Notes under the pieces: model-generated
What the model saw: the letters and a program-made list of their open reading frames with translations, nothing else
Databases searched by the model: none
Told to the model about the DNA's origin: nothing
Assembly (NCBI RefSeq): GCF_003287935.1
Contig: NZ_CP030287.1
Span: forward strand, 3,438,267 to 3,502,266
Reading direction: 5' to 3'
Source: Streptomyces sp. ICC1
GTDB lineage: Bacteria > Actinomycetota > Actinomycetes > Streptomycetales > Streptomycetaceae
Length of the DNA: 64,000 nucleotides
In this document: piece by piece, positions 1-7,571 of the stretch
Numbering within the stretch: the first letter of the stretch is position 1
Layout of the letters: the number at the start of each line of letters is the position of its first letter
Position numbers and translations under genes: made by a program

Positions 1-228
1 GATGCCGTGGCCCGTACCGCCACCTCCCGTCCGCACAGCGGCGGCAAGCGGCTCTACGGCTACGTCAAGGGCGACCTGATGTGGGTCGGCGAGAAGACCA
101 CCCCCGACATCGAGCTGCGCCCGTACATGTCGGCCCAGCTCAAGAAGGTCGTCACGCCCGAGGAGGTCGCCGAGATGGCGCGCAACCTCCCGGACATGCC
201 GGACGACGGCATCGCCTTCTTCCGCTGA
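1..228 (+). CDS. Nitrobindin/FABP-like heme-binding protein, C-terminal fragment
   Basis: The frame is open from base 1, so the 5' part lies outside the window; about 75 residues remain. The segment RLYGYVKGDLMW followed by LRPYMSAQLKKV has the alternating pattern of the last two beta strands of the actinobacterial nitrobindin-like family (DUF1794, UPF0678), small heme-binding beta barrels linked to nitric oxide or peroxynitrite chemistry. The tail ends in GIAFFR. The GTG at 7 is not a credible start because the fold would be incomplete. It lies just upstream of nur on the same strand with a 144-bp gap rich in GCCGAG repeats. Family assignment is from pattern memory of C-terminal homology. 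Confidence 0.6.
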   Translation, partial: DAVARTATSRPHSGGKRLYGYVKGDLMWVGEKTTPDIELRPYMSAQLKKVVTPEEVAEMARNLPDMPDDGIAFFR

Positions 229-360
229 GCCGCCGAGCCGCCGAGTCGCCGAGTCGCCGAGCCGCCGAGCCGGCCCGTGAGCCCCCTGCCGCAGCAGCCG
301 TAGGGGGCTCCCGCGCATCCCAGGGGTGCTCGGCCAGTCATGGCGGCCCGGGCCGAGGCC

Positions 361-366
361 TACACT
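361..366 (+). promoter_or_regulatory. Leaderless-type -10 box of nur
   Basis: TACACT lies 6 nt before the GTG at 373, the spacing of actinobacterial leaderless transcripts. No convincing -35 element is seen. Confidence 0.45.
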
Positions 367-372
367 GGCCGG

Positions 373-858
373 GTGGTCACCACCGACAGCACGGACAGCG
401 CCGGGACGATCGACAGCGGCGACTGGAAGAGCGACCTGCGCCAGCGCGGATACCGCCTGACGCCGCAGCGCCAGCTCGTGCTGGAAGCCGTCGACGCCCT
501 GGAGCACGCGACCCCGGACGAGATCCTCGTCGAGGTGCGCAAGACGGCCTCCGGGGTCAACATCTCCACGGTCTACCGCACGCTGGAGCTCCTGGAGGAG
601 CTGAAGCTGGTCTCGCACGCCCACCTCGGGCACGGGGCCCCCACCTACCACCTCGCCGACCGGCACCACCACATCCACCTGGTCTGCCGGGACTGCGCCG
701 ACGTGATCGAGGCGGACGTGGACGTCGCCGCCGAGTTCACGGCCAAGCTCCGCACCACCTTCGGCTTCGAGACCGACATGAAGCACTTCGCGATCTTCGG
801 ACTCTGCAAGAAGTGCGCCGCCAAGCACCGGGCCGAGCAGCGGGACGGCCGGCCCTAG
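373..858 (+). CDS. nur: Nickel-responsive Fur-family repressor Nur
   Basis: A Fur-family metalloregulator of about 161 residues. The N-terminal winged helix (DWKSDLRQRGYRLTPQRQLV, then NISTVYRTLELLEEL) matches S. coelicolor Nur almost residue for residue. The metal and dimerisation half carries the His-rich HLADRHHHIHLVCRDC (Cys 105 and 108) and a second CKKC pair near residue 150. In S. coelicolor Nur with Ni represses nickel uptake and the iron superoxide dismutase sodF, so Ni-SOD is used instead. I chose GTG 373 (GTG 376 is equally possible) over the ATG at 340 because a TAnnnT box ends 6 nt upstream and the extra residues fall outside the Fur fold. An antisense reading of the same bases was ignored. 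Confidence 0.9.
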   Translation: MVTTDSTDSAGTIDSGDWKSDLRQRGYRLTPQRQLVLEAVDALEHATPDEILVEVRKTASGVNISTVYRTLELLEELKLVSHAHLGHGAPTYHLADRHHHIHLVCRDCADVIEADVDVAAEFTAKLRTTFGFETDMKHFAIFGLCKKCAAKHRAEQRDGRP

Positions 859-878
859 GTCCGTCCCCCGCAGGGTCG

Positions 879-884
879 TAGGCT
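879..884 (+). promoter_or_regulatory. Leaderless-type -10 box of the ygfZ gene
   Basis: TAGGCT, 7 nt before ATG 892, inside the 33-bp nur-ygfZ gap. It suggests an independent transcript starting at or next to the start codon. Confidence 0.45.
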
Positions 885-891
885 GGGTGGC

Positions 892-1860
892 ATGACCAGC
901 AGCCCCTTGCTCCATCTCCCCGGCGCCGTCCAGGCCGAAGGCCGCGACGAAGGCGTCGCCGCCCACTACGGAGAGCTCTACGGAGAACAGCGCACCCTCG
1001 CCGAAGGCCGCGGCTTCGTCGACCTCTCCCACCGCGGGGTCGTCACCGTCACCGGCCCGGACCGGCTGAGCTGGCTGCACCTGCTGATCACTCAGCACGT
1101 CACCGAGCTTCCGGCCGGCCAGGCCACCGAGGCGCTGATCCTCTCCGCGAACGGGCACATCGAGCACGCGCTCTACCTCGTCGACGACGGCGAGACGACG
1201 TGGATGCACGTCGAGCCCGGCACCCAGGAGGCGCTGCTCGCCTACCTGGAGTCGATGAAGTTCTTCTACCGGGTGGAAGCCGCCGACGCCACCGCGGACT
1301 TCGCCGTCGTGCACCTGCCGGCCGGATCCATCGCCGAGGTCGCCAAGGAGCACGCCGTACGGGAGACCGCGCACGGCCGCGACGTCTTCCTGCCCCGCGC
1401 CGAACTGGAGGCCTTCGCCGGCACCCACGGCCCGGCCGCCGGCCTGCTCGCGTACGAGGCCCTGCGCGTCGAGGCCCACAGGCCGCGGCTCGGCCTGGAG
1501 ACCGACCACCGCACCATCCCGCACGAGCTGGGCTGGATCGGCACCGCCGTGCACCTGCAGAAGGGCTGCTACCGCGGCCAGGAGACGGTGGCCCGCGTCC
1601 ACAACCTGGGGAAGCCGCCGCGCCGGCTGGTCTTCCTGCACCTGGACGGCTCCGATGTGCTGCTCCCGGCCCACGGCACGCCCGTACGGCTCGCCGCGGA
1701 CGGGGAGGAGGGCCGTCAGCTCGGCTTCGTGACCACCTCGGTCCGCCACCACGAGCTCGGCCCCATCGCGCTCGCGCTCGTCAAGCGGAACGTTCCGGTG
1801 GACGCGCCGCTGCTGGTCGGGAAGACGGCCGCCGCGCAGGAGGTCGTCGTGGCCCCCTGA
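892..1860 (+). CDS. ygfZ: Folate-binding YgfZ/GcvT-like protein
   Basis: A 322-residue tetrahydrofolate-binding protein of the YgfZ/IBA57 type, which assists assembly or repair of [4Fe-4S] clusters. The diagnostic KGCYRGQETVARVHNLGKPP motif (near residues 223-242) contains the conserved Cys of the K-G-C-Y-x-G-Q-E signature. The N-terminal GVVTVTGPDRLSWLHLL and the later RLVFLHLDG fit the three-lobed aminomethyltransferase-like fold. The length is typical for actinobacteria. It is convergent with dtd; the short gap holds three copies of an AGCAGGTC repeat. No operon partner is evident, and a role in cluster maintenance is inferred from the family. Confidence 0.85.
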   Translation: MTSSPLLHLPGAVQAEGRDEGVAAHYGELYGEQRTLAEGRGFVDLSHRGVVTVTGPDRLSWLHLLITQHVTELPAGQATEALILSANGHIEHALYLVDDGETTWMHVEPGTQEALLAYLESMKFFYRVEAADATADFAVVHLPAGSIAEVAKEHAVRETAHGRDVFLPRAELEAFAGTHGPAAGLLAYEALRVEAHRPRLGLETDHRTIPHELGWIGTAVHLQKGCYRGQETVARVHNLGKPPRRLVFLHLDGSDVLLPAHGTPVRLAADGEEGRQLGFVTTSVRHHELGPIALALVKRNVPVDAPLLVGKTAAAQEVVVAP

Positions 1861-1884
1861 CCAGCAGGTCAGCAGGTCAGCAGG

Positions 1885-2310
1885 TCAGATGTCGATGACG
1901 ATGGTGAACGGGCCGTGGTTGGTCAGCGAGACGCGCATGTCCGCACCGAACCGGCCCGTTTCCACCGTCGCGCCCAGCGCCCGCAGTTGTGCCACGACCT
2001 CGTCCACGAGCGGTTCGGCGACCGGGCCGGGCGCGGCCGCGTTCCACGTGGGGCGCCGGCCCTTGCGGGCGTCTCCGTAGAGCGTGAACTGGGAGACCAC
2101 CAGCAGCGGCGCGTTCACGTCGCTGCAGGACTTCTCCGCCTCCAGGATCCGCACCGACCACAGCTTGCGCGCCAGGATCGCCGCCTTCTCCGGGGTGTCG
2201 TCGTGGGTCACCCCCACCAGGACGCACAGCCCCTCGCCGACGATCTCCCCGACGGTCTCGCCCGCCACGACGACGCTCGCGCCGTCCACCCTCTGCACCA
2301 CTGCTCGCAT
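1885..2310 (-). CDS. dtd: D-aminoacyl-tRNA deacylase
   Basis: A 141-residue DTD1-type deacylase that hydrolyses D-amino acids (and glycine mischarged on tRNA-Ala) from tRNA in the cytoplasm. It starts MRAVVQRV, the usual family N-terminus, and carries both active-site signatures: SQFTLYGD (residues near 80) and [11 protein letters not shown] at the end, the latter containing the cross-subunit Gly-cisPro motif. The NHGPFT form is a slight variant of the common NxGPVT. I chose the ATG at 2310 because it gives exact family length, and longer in-frame extensions are low-complexity. A TACACA box sits 6 nt upstream, so this gene may also be leaderless. Confidence 0.93.
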   Translation of the reverse strand: MRAVVQRVDGASVVVAGETVGEIVGEGLCVLVGVTHDDTPEKAAILARKLWSVRILEAEKSCSDVNAPLLVVSQFTLYGDARKGRRPTWNAAAPGPVAEPLVDEVVAQLRALGATVETGRFGADMRVSLTNHGPFTIVIDI

Positions 2311-2501
2311 ACCACCTGTGTACCAGGCGCTCCCCCCTTCACCCCTATGGGGTATCCGGTCGACGGCAACGGCTGACGAACGAATCAGTTGGGCCGTCCG
2401 GGGCCGATCGGGCGGACTGGGACTGCACCGGCACCACGGAGAGTGGCACGATGCACGCAGGCGGTGCCCCCAGCACCGGTCGAGGGGACGGACACGAACG
2501 C

Positions 2502-3128
2502 ATGAACATCTCTGGTACCTCCGCACCTGCTTCTGTACCCGCTGCATCCGTCGGATCCGCGGCGTCCGCCGCACCCGCTCCATCCATCGCGCCCGCCGAC
2601 CTGCCGGCGCCCCGCCCGCCCGCGCAGCGCACCGGCGCCGCGGACGCCCCGCCGACGGCGACCACCGCGCTCGGCCTGCCGGAGCTGCGCACACTGCGCC
2701 GCGACGCGCAGCGCGACGAGGCCGACCTGAGCTACGTGCGCAGGCTGCTCCAGGGCCGCATCGACATCCTGCGCGCCGAACTCGCCCGGCGCACGGACCC
2801 CGAGGCGCCGGTCGTGGACCGGCTCTCGGAGATCCTCGCGGACGCCCCGTCCACCCGCAGCGCCTCCGCCCGGCACGTCACGCTCGGCACCCCGCACGGC
2901 GAGGAGTACCGGCTGCTGGCGGCCGAGATGCTGTCCGACGTGGAACTCTCCGACCTGGGCGCGCGCACGGACGAGGAACTGCACGAGGGCATGGCCCGCC
3001 TGGTGCGCTACGAGCAGCAGGTCTCGCGGCGCCGCCAGCAGTTGCAGCGCACGGCGGACGGCTGCAGCACGGAGATCACCCGGCGCTACCGCGAGGGCGA
3101 GGCCCAGGTGGACGACCTGCTGGCCTGA
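2502..3128 (+). CDS. rsiG: c-di-GMP-dependent anti-sigma-WhiG factor RsiG
   Basis: A 208-residue protein with a disordered Ala/Pro-rich N-terminus (about 1-58) and a C-terminal antiparallel helical pair. The c-di-GMP signature E(X)3S(X)2R(X)3Q(X)3D described for Streptomyces RsiG occurs twice and exactly: E73-S77-R80-Q84-D88 and E171-S175-R178-Q182-D186. RsiG loaded with c-di-GMP sequesters sigma-WhiG and blocks the switch from aerial hyphae to spores; that role is established for S. venezuelae and inferred here. The start is uncertain. ATG 2451 has a better-placed GGAGAG (2438-2443) and would add 17 residues, but those residues look like translated leader. The gene stands alone between dtd (divergent) and the Eis-like gene. 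Confidence 0.88.
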   Translation: MNISGTSAPASVPAASVGSAASAAPAPSIAPADLPAPRPPAQRTGAADAPPTATTALGLPELRTLRRDAQRDEADLSYVRRLLQGRIDILRAELARRTDPEAPVVDRLSEILADAPSTRSASARHVTLGTPHGEEYRLLAAEMLSDVELSDLGARTDEELHEGMARLVRYEQQVSRRRQQLQRTADGCSTEITRRYREGEAQVDDLLA

Positions 3129-3179
3129 GCCGGTCCGCGCGCACGGTGAAATTCGGGCGACGCGCCACGGTGGGCCGAT

Positions 3180-3185
3180 TAGCGT
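3180..3185 (+). promoter_or_regulatory. Leaderless-type -10 box of the Eis-like gene
   Basis: TAGCGT, 8 nt before ATG 3194; no Shine-Dalgarno lies between. Confidence 0.4.
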
Positions 3186-3193
3186 GGGCCGCT

Positions 3194-4444
3194 ATGAGCG
3201 CTGACGTCAGGCCGATCGCCGCATCCGAGATCCCCGAGTGGCTGCACGCCCAGCACACCGGTTTCCTGCGCACGCAGTGCGCGTCGGCCGCCGATGCCGA
3301 GCGGTGGGCCGAGTACGCCGATCGGGCGCGGACGCAGGGCGCGTTCGACACCTCCACCGGCCGGTGCGTGGCGACCTTCCGCTCCTTCGCGCAGGAACTG
3401 ACCGTGCCGGGCGGGGCGTTCGTGCCGTCGAGCGCGGTCACGAACGTGTCCGTGCTGCCCACCCACCGCCGACAGGGCCTGCTGACCCGGATGATGGCCG
3501 CCGAGCTGGCCGCCGCCAAGGCGCGCGGCGACGTGCTGTCGACGCTGATCTCCGCCGAGTACCCGATCTACGGGCGGTACGGGTACGGGCCCGCGACCTC
3601 GGCCTCGGAGTGGGAGATCGACGTACCGCGCACCGGGCTCGACGCACGCCGGTCGGCGCCCGAGGGCGGCGGGCGGATCGAGCTGGTGGACGTGGCCGAG
3701 GTGAGGAAGGTCGGCCCGGCCCTGCACGAGCGGCTGCGGGCGGCCGTGCCCGGCGCGGTGAACCGCGACGCCCGGTGGTGGCGGCTGACCACGGGGGCGG
3801 AGACGACCGAGCACCACGCGTACGAGCCCGGGTTCCACGCCGTCCACCGGACGGCCGCGGGCGAGGTGACCGGCCTGGCCAGGTTCGGGGTGGACGACAA
3901 CTGGACCGATGCGAAGGTCCCCCACAACACCCTGCAGGTCAAGCAGCTCATCGCGGTGACCCCGGAGGCGGAGCGGGCGCTGTGGCACTTCCTGTGCTCC
4001 TTCGACTGGGTGGTCAAGGTCCGCACCGGGCTGCGCGCCCCCGACGACCTCGTCACCCGGCTGCTGCCCGACGCGCGCGCCGCCCGGGCGGTGACCTCGG
4101 CGGACTGGCTGTGGGTGCGGATCCTGGACGTCGTACGGGCCCTGGGCGCGCGGACGTACGCCGTGCCCGGCATCCTCGTCCTGGAGGTCGCGGACCGGGC
4201 CGGGCTCGCGGGCGGGCGCTACCGGCTGGACGCGGGCGCGGGCACGTGCGTACCCGTGTCCGCGGACGAGCCGGCGGACCTGCGGCTGGACGTGTCCGTG
4301 CTCGGGGCCCTGTACCTCGGCGACGAGTCGGCGGTGCGGCTGGCGGCGCTCGGCGAGATCACCGAGGACCGCCCCGGGGCGGTCGCGCTCGCGGACGCGG
4401 TGTTCCGCACGGCGCGCCGGCCGTGGTGCCCCGACGTCTTCTGA
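3194..4444 (+). CDS. Eis-type GNAT N-acetyltransferase
   Basis: A 416-residue acetyltransferase of the Eis (enhanced intracellular survival) type, consisting of an N-terminal GNAT domain, a second degenerate GNAT-like region and a C-terminal sterol-carrier-like domain. The acetyl-CoA loop is visible in [20 protein letters not shown] (about residues 78-97), with RRQG/LL as the pyrophosphate-binding Q/RxxGxG/A equivalent. The C-terminal part ([20 protein letters not shown] onward) resembles the SCP2-like domain that closes Eis hexamers. Mycobacterial Eis acetylates aminoglycosides at several amines and other lysine substrates; the Streptomyces substrate cannot be read from sequence. It is followed closely by the PrmC-like gene, so co-transcription is possible. 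Confidence 0.82.
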   Translation: MSADVRPIAASEIPEWLHAQHTGFLRTQCASAADAERWAEYADRARTQGAFDTSTGRCVATFRSFAQELTVPGGAFVPSSAVTNVSVLPTHRRQGLLTRMMAAELAAAKARGDVLSTLISAEYPIYGRYGYGPATSASEWEIDVPRTGLDARRSAPEGGGRIELVDVAEVRKVGPALHERLRAAVPGAVNRDARWWRLTTGAETTEHHAYEPGFHAVHRTAAGEVTGLARFGVDDNWTDAKVPHNTLQVKQLIAVTPEAERALWHFLCSFDWVVKVRTGLRAPDDLVTRLLPDARAARAVTSADWLWVRILDVVRALGARTYAVPGILVLEVADRAGLAGGRYRLDAGAGTCVPVSADEPADLRLDVSVLGALYLGDESAVRLAALGEITEDRPGAVALADAVFRTARRPWCPDVF

Positions 4445-4463
4445 GGCGGACGGGGCGGGGCGC

Positions 4464-5270
4464 GTGGTGAAGCGGAACCCTGAGGACGGATGGACGGACG
4501 GACTGAGGCAGTTGGCAACACTGGTGGAAACCCTGCGCGCGGCCGGCTGCGTCTTCGCGGAGGAGGAGGCGGAGCTGCTGCGCAACGCGGCCGGGGACGA
4601 AGGGCAGCTGGCGGCTCTGGTGGCCCGGCGGGTGGCGGGGGAGCCGCTGGAACACGTCGTCGGCTGGGCGGAGTTCTGCGGGCTGCGGATGGAAGTGGGC
4701 GAGGGGGCCTTCGTACCGCGCAGGCGCAGCGAGTTCCTCGTACGGGAGGCGGTGGCGCCGGCCCGGCCCGGCGCGGTGGTCCTGGACCTGTGCTGCGGGG
4801 TGGGCGCGCTGGGCGCGGCCGTGGCCGCGCAGGTGCCGGGTGCCGAGCTGCACGCGACGGACATCGACCCGGTCGCGCTCGCGTACGCCCGCCGCAATCT
4901 CGCCCCGTACGGGGGGCGGGTCTGGGAGGGCGACCTCTACGCCTCCCTGCCCGCAGCGCTGCGGGGGCGGGTGGAGGTGCTGGTCGTCAACGCCCCGTAC
5001 GTGCCGACCGGCGAGATCGGCCTGCTGCCGGCGGAGGCCCGCGACCACGAACCGGCCGTCTCCCTGGACGGCGGCCCGGACGGCCTGGACATCCACCGCC
5101 GGGTGGCGGCGGGCGCGCCGGCCTGGCTGGCCCCGGGCGGCCGGCTCCTGATCGAGACGAGCGCCCGGCAGTCCCCGGTCACGGCGTCGGCCCTGACGGC
5201 GGCGGGCCTGTCGGTGCGCGCGGTGACATCGGAGGAGTACCACGCGACGGTGGTCGTGGCGTCGGCGTAG
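4464..5270 (+). CDS. PrmC/HemK-like protein-(glutamine-N5) methyltransferase homologue
   Basis: A 268-residue class I SAM-dependent methyltransferase related to PrmC. It has a helical N-terminal substrate domain, then the SAM-binding loop VLDLCCGVGALGAAVA and an acidic ATDIDP after strand 2. The catalytic motif reads NAPY rather than the NPPY of true release-factor methyltransferases. NAPY and overall length fit the actinobacterial PrmC-related subfamily whose protein substrate is unknown, so I do not call it prmC. It starts at GTG 4464, 19 bp after the acetyltransferase gene, with a G-rich stretch upstream as possible ribosome site. The C-terminus ends in the usual SEEYHATVVVA strand. Confidence 0.8.
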   Translation: MVKRNPEDGWTDGLRQLATLVETLRAAGCVFAEEEAELLRNAAGDEGQLAALVARRVAGEPLEHVVGWAEFCGLRMEVGEGAFVPRRRSEFLVREAVAPARPGAVVLDLCCGVGALGAAVAAQVPGAELHATDIDPVALAYARRNLAPYGGRVWEGDLYASLPAALRGRVEVLVVNAPYVPTGEIGLLPAEARDHEPAVSLDGGPDGLDIHRRVAAGAPAWLAPGGRLLIETSARQSPVTASALTAAGLSVRAVTSEEYHATVVVASA

Positions 5271-5319
5271 CCGTGGCCCTGCGAGAGATCCCCGAGGCGG
5301 GGAGAACGGAGAAGGCGAG

Positions 5320-5913
5320 TTGATCACGGAGTACCAGCGGAAGCTGCGCGAGCACTACATCGCCGCCGCCGTCATGCCGGCCCCCGAGCCGTGGCGGCCG
5401 GTGCCGGACCACAGGAATCCCGTCGGGGGACTGACCGGCATCGGCTTCGCCGTCCATCCCGACAGCGGGCACGACCTCGTCATGGCCGTGTCGAGCGCCG
5501 GCCACGGACTGTTCGACGCGGTCACCGGCGAGCGGATCGCCCGCGACCGGGATCCCGACCCCGACACCAGCACCCCCGACGCGTCGCCGGACCTCACCTG
5601 CCCCGGGCTCGGCCCGATCGAGGGCACCCGGGTCCACATCGCCGGGCTCTTCGGCGGCGGCCTGCACAGCGGCACGCCGGACGGCTGGCTCGTGGACGTG
5701 GTCAGCCCGGAGTGGCCCCACGACCGCGTGATCCTCTCCACCGACGGCCCGCCGCACGAAGGGCCGGCGGGCGGGACGTGGTGGCACGTCTTCCACTCCC
5801 AGTACTCAGAGCTCCGCGCCGTCGGCTTCTCGCCCTCCGGCCTCACCCTGGCGGTCGCCACCAGCAGCGACCTCACCCTCTGGACCCGCCCGGAGTGCGC
5901 TCAGGCCCGGTGA
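5320..5913 (+). CDS. Conserved hypothetical protein (WD40-like single strand pattern)
   Basis: I do not recognise the family. The 197-residue product is soluble and acidic, with no signal peptide or membrane segment. The stretch ELRAVGFSPSGLTLAVATSSDLTLW near the C-terminus looks like one WD40-type blade, and GLTGIGFAVHPDSGHDLVMAVSSAGHGLFDAVTG near residue 40 looks like another, so a small beta-propeller fragment or degenerate repeat protein is possible. I chose TTG 5320 because a strong GGAGAACGGAGAAGG lies just upstream and no ATG or GTG fits. It follows the methyltransferase by 49 bp on the same strand. Confidence 0.6.
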   Translation: MITEYQRKLREHYIAAAVMPAPEPWRPVPDHRNPVGGLTGIGFAVHPDSGHDLVMAVSSAGHGLFDAVTGERIARDRDPDPDTSTPDASPDLTCPGLGPIEGTRVHIAGLFGGGLHSGTPDGWLVDVVSPEWPHDRVILSTDGPPHEGPAGGTWWHVFHSQYSELRAVGFSPSGLTLAVATSSDLTLWTRPECAQAR

Positions 5914-5936
5914 CCGGCGCCCCGTGCGGTGGGAGT

Positions 5937-5960
5937 TATTGCAAGCAGGTGCTTGCAATA
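5937..5960. promoter_or_regulatory. Perfect palindromic operator upstream of the XRE regulator
   Basis: TATTGCAAGCA and its exact inverse TGCTTGCAATA are separated by GG. The A+T-rich arms stand out from the surroundings, and the right arm contains TTGCAA, usable as part of a -35, with a TAGCAG box at 5963-5968. The site ends 27 bp before ATG 5988, so autoregulation by the downstream XRE protein is the simplest inference. Confidence 0.6.
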
Positions 5961-5987
5961 GTTAGCAGGGTGCGGCAGGATCGGGGC

Positions 5988-6413
5988 ATGGCATCGCTCA
6001 ACGTCGGGAACCTCGGCGAATACCTGCGCGAGCAGCGGCGGACCGCGCAGCTCTCGCTGCGGCAACTGGCCGATGCGGCGGGGGTGTCGAATCCGTACCT
6101 CAGTCAGATCGAGCGCGGGCTGCGCAAGCCGAGCGCGGACATCCTGCAGCAGCTCGCCAAGGCGCTGCGGATCTCCGCCGAGACGCTGTACGTGCAGGCC
6201 GGAATCCTGGACGAGCGGGACCGGGACGAGGTCGAGACGAGGGCCGTGATCCTCGCCGATCCGTCGATCAGCGAGCGGCAGAAGCAAGTGCTGCTCCAGA
6301 TCTACGAGTCCTTCCGCAAGGAGAACGCCGCCGAGGCGGAAGCCGACGCCGGAGCCGGGGCGGCCGCCGATGCCGGCGGCTCCGATGCCGATACGACGAC
6401 CCACACGAACTGA
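5988..6413 (+). CDS. XRE-family transcriptional regulator (Rv0474-like)
   Basis: A 141-residue DNA-binding protein. The N-terminal Cro/C1-type helix-turn-helix is clear: LGEYLREQRRTAQLSLRQLADAAGVSNPYLSQIERGLRKPS (about residues 7-47). A helical middle (VILADPSISERQKQVLLQIYESFRKEN) and an Ala/Asp/Gly-rich tail follow. The order XRE, HbhA-like, DUF2516 is the same as Rv0474-Rv0475(hbhA)-Rv0476 in M. tuberculosis, which supports orthology. Rv0474 has been reported as copper-responsive; whether this one is cannot be told. The gene lies directly behind a perfect 24-bp palindrome and probably controls itself and the following genes. ATG 5988 was chosen over long upstream extensions that translate the palindrome. 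Confidence 0.87.
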   Translation: MASLNVGNLGEYLREQRRTAQLSLRQLADAAGVSNPYLSQIERGLRKPSADILQQLAKALRISAETLYVQAGILDERDRDEVETRAVILADPSISERQKQVLLQIYESFRKENAAEAEADAGAGAAADAGGSDADTTTHTN

Positions 6414-6438
6414 GACTGTGATCCGGGAGGACCACCGC

Positions 6439-7014
6439 ATGGCCATCGCCGATGACCTGAAGAAGACCCTCACCGACCCGACCCCGCTCTACTTCGTCGC
6501 GGGCACCGCGGACCTGGCCGCGCAGCAGGCCAAGAAGGTGCCCGGGCTCATCGAGCAGCTGCGCGCCGAGGCCCCCGCGCGCATCGAGGCCGTGAAGAAC
6601 ACCGACCCCAAGGCCGTGCAGGAGAAGGCCCGGGAGGCGCAGGAGGCGGTCACCGCCAAGGTCGTCGAGGTGTTCGGCGCGATCGACCCGAAGAAGTTCG
6701 GCGAGACCGCCCAGGACCTGGCGCTGCGCGGGGTCGGCGTGGCCGCCGAGTACGCGGTCAAGGCCAAGGAGGCCTACGACAAGGTCGCCGAGCACGGCGA
6801 GCAGGCCGTGCGCCAGTGGCGCGGCGAGGTCTCCGAGGAGATCGTCGACATCGCCGTCGTCGTGGAGCCGGAGCCGCAGGCCGAGGCGCAGGCCGAGGCG
6901 CAGCAGGCGGCCGGGCAGGACGCCGCCGGCGAGGAGAAGCCCCCGGCGAAGAAGGCGACGGCGCGCAAGGCCGCGGCCAAGAAGGCCGCCGCGGAGCCGG
7001 CCGACGAGAGCTGA
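6439..7014 (+). CDS. HbhA-like heparin-binding/coiled-coil protein
   Basis: A 191-residue helical protein related to mycobacterial heparin-binding hemagglutinin. The N-terminus (MAIADDLKKTLTDPTPLYFVAGTADLAAQQ) matches the HbhA start, where DP-TPLY-AVAG-TDLA is diagnostic. A long amphipathic coiled coil follows to about residue 135, then a Glu/Ala/Gln segment and a Lys/Ala-rich tail with KKATARKAAAKKAAAEP. In mycobacteria the Lys-rich tail is methylated and binds glycosaminoglycans; in Streptomyces the role is unknown and may concern the envelope or polar growth. GGGAGG sits 8 nt before ATG 6439. It is 25 bp downstream of the XRE gene, so the two are likely one operon. Confidence 0.85.
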   Translation: MAIADDLKKTLTDPTPLYFVAGTADLAAQQAKKVPGLIEQLRAEAPARIEAVKNTDPKAVQEKAREAQEAVTAKVVEVFGAIDPKKFGETAQDLALRGVGVAAEYAVKAKEAYDKVAEHGEQAVRQWRGEVSEEIVDIAVVVEPEPQAEAQAEAQQAAGQDAAGEEKPPAKKATARKAAAKKAAAEPADES

Positions 7015-7140
7015 TGCGTCGCACGGCGGGCCGGGCACCCGAGGGGTGTCCGGTCCGTTGGTGTTTGTGGAAGGGGCTCTGCCGGTAGCGTGGAGTCAGA
7101 CGGCATCCGGGCGTGCGAGGCGTGAGAAGGCGGTCAGACG

Positions 7141-7485
7141 ATGTTGATGAACGGGTTCGATCAAGGGGTTCTGCCGTTGCTCGGGTTCGCCATGCTCGCG
7201 CTCGCCGTTGCGGCCTTCGTGCTGGCGGTCATGGCGCGCGAGGACGCCTACCGCGCGGCGGACAAGCAGACCAAGACCTTCTGGCTGGTCATCCTCGGTG
7301 TCACCGTCCTCGTGGACTTCTTCCTCGGGATGCTCTTCCTGGAGATCGCCGGGCTGGTCGCCACCATCGTCTTCTTCGTCGACGTGCGCCCCGCGCTCAA
7401 GCAGGTCTCGGGCGGCGGGCGGGGCCGCAGCAGCGGCGGCAGCAGTAGTGACGGGCCGTACGGGCCCTACAACGGCGGACGGTAG
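7141..7485 (+). CDS. DUF2516 membrane protein (Rv0476-like)
   Basis: A 114-residue membrane protein with three hydrophobic segments (roughly residues 9-30, 47-62 and 65-83), then a Gly/Ser/Arg-rich cytosolic tail. The motif ED.YRAADKQTKTFWL between the first two segments is characteristic of DUF2516, which follows hbhA in mycobacteria as Rv0476. Function is unknown; synteny suggests an envelope role shared with the HbhA-like protein. A 126-bp gap separates it from that gene. The tail ends in a run of small GGR/SSD residues coded by repetitive DNA. Confidence 0.8.
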   Translation: MLMNGFDQGVLPLLGFAMLALAVAAFVLAVMAREDAYRAADKQTKTFWLVILGVTVLVDFFLGMLFLEIAGLVATIVFFVDVRPALKQVSGGGRGRSSGGSSSDGPYGPYNGGR

Positions 7486-7571
7486 ACGGCGGACGGTAGA
7501 CGTAGACGGTAGGCAGTTCGCCCGGGGTCTCCCCGGCCGTCCGCGGCCGTCCGCGGCCGTCTCCGGGCGGG

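Noticed and set aside
1862..1887. Three AGCAGGTC repeats after the ygfZ stop
   Set aside because: A short low-complexity repeat at a convergent gene end, without a stem or other sign of function.
2084..3193. Upstream extension of the Eis-like gene into a 786-codon ORF
   Set aside because: The extension overlaps dtd and rsiG and has no domain; ATG 3194 with a -10 box is the real start.
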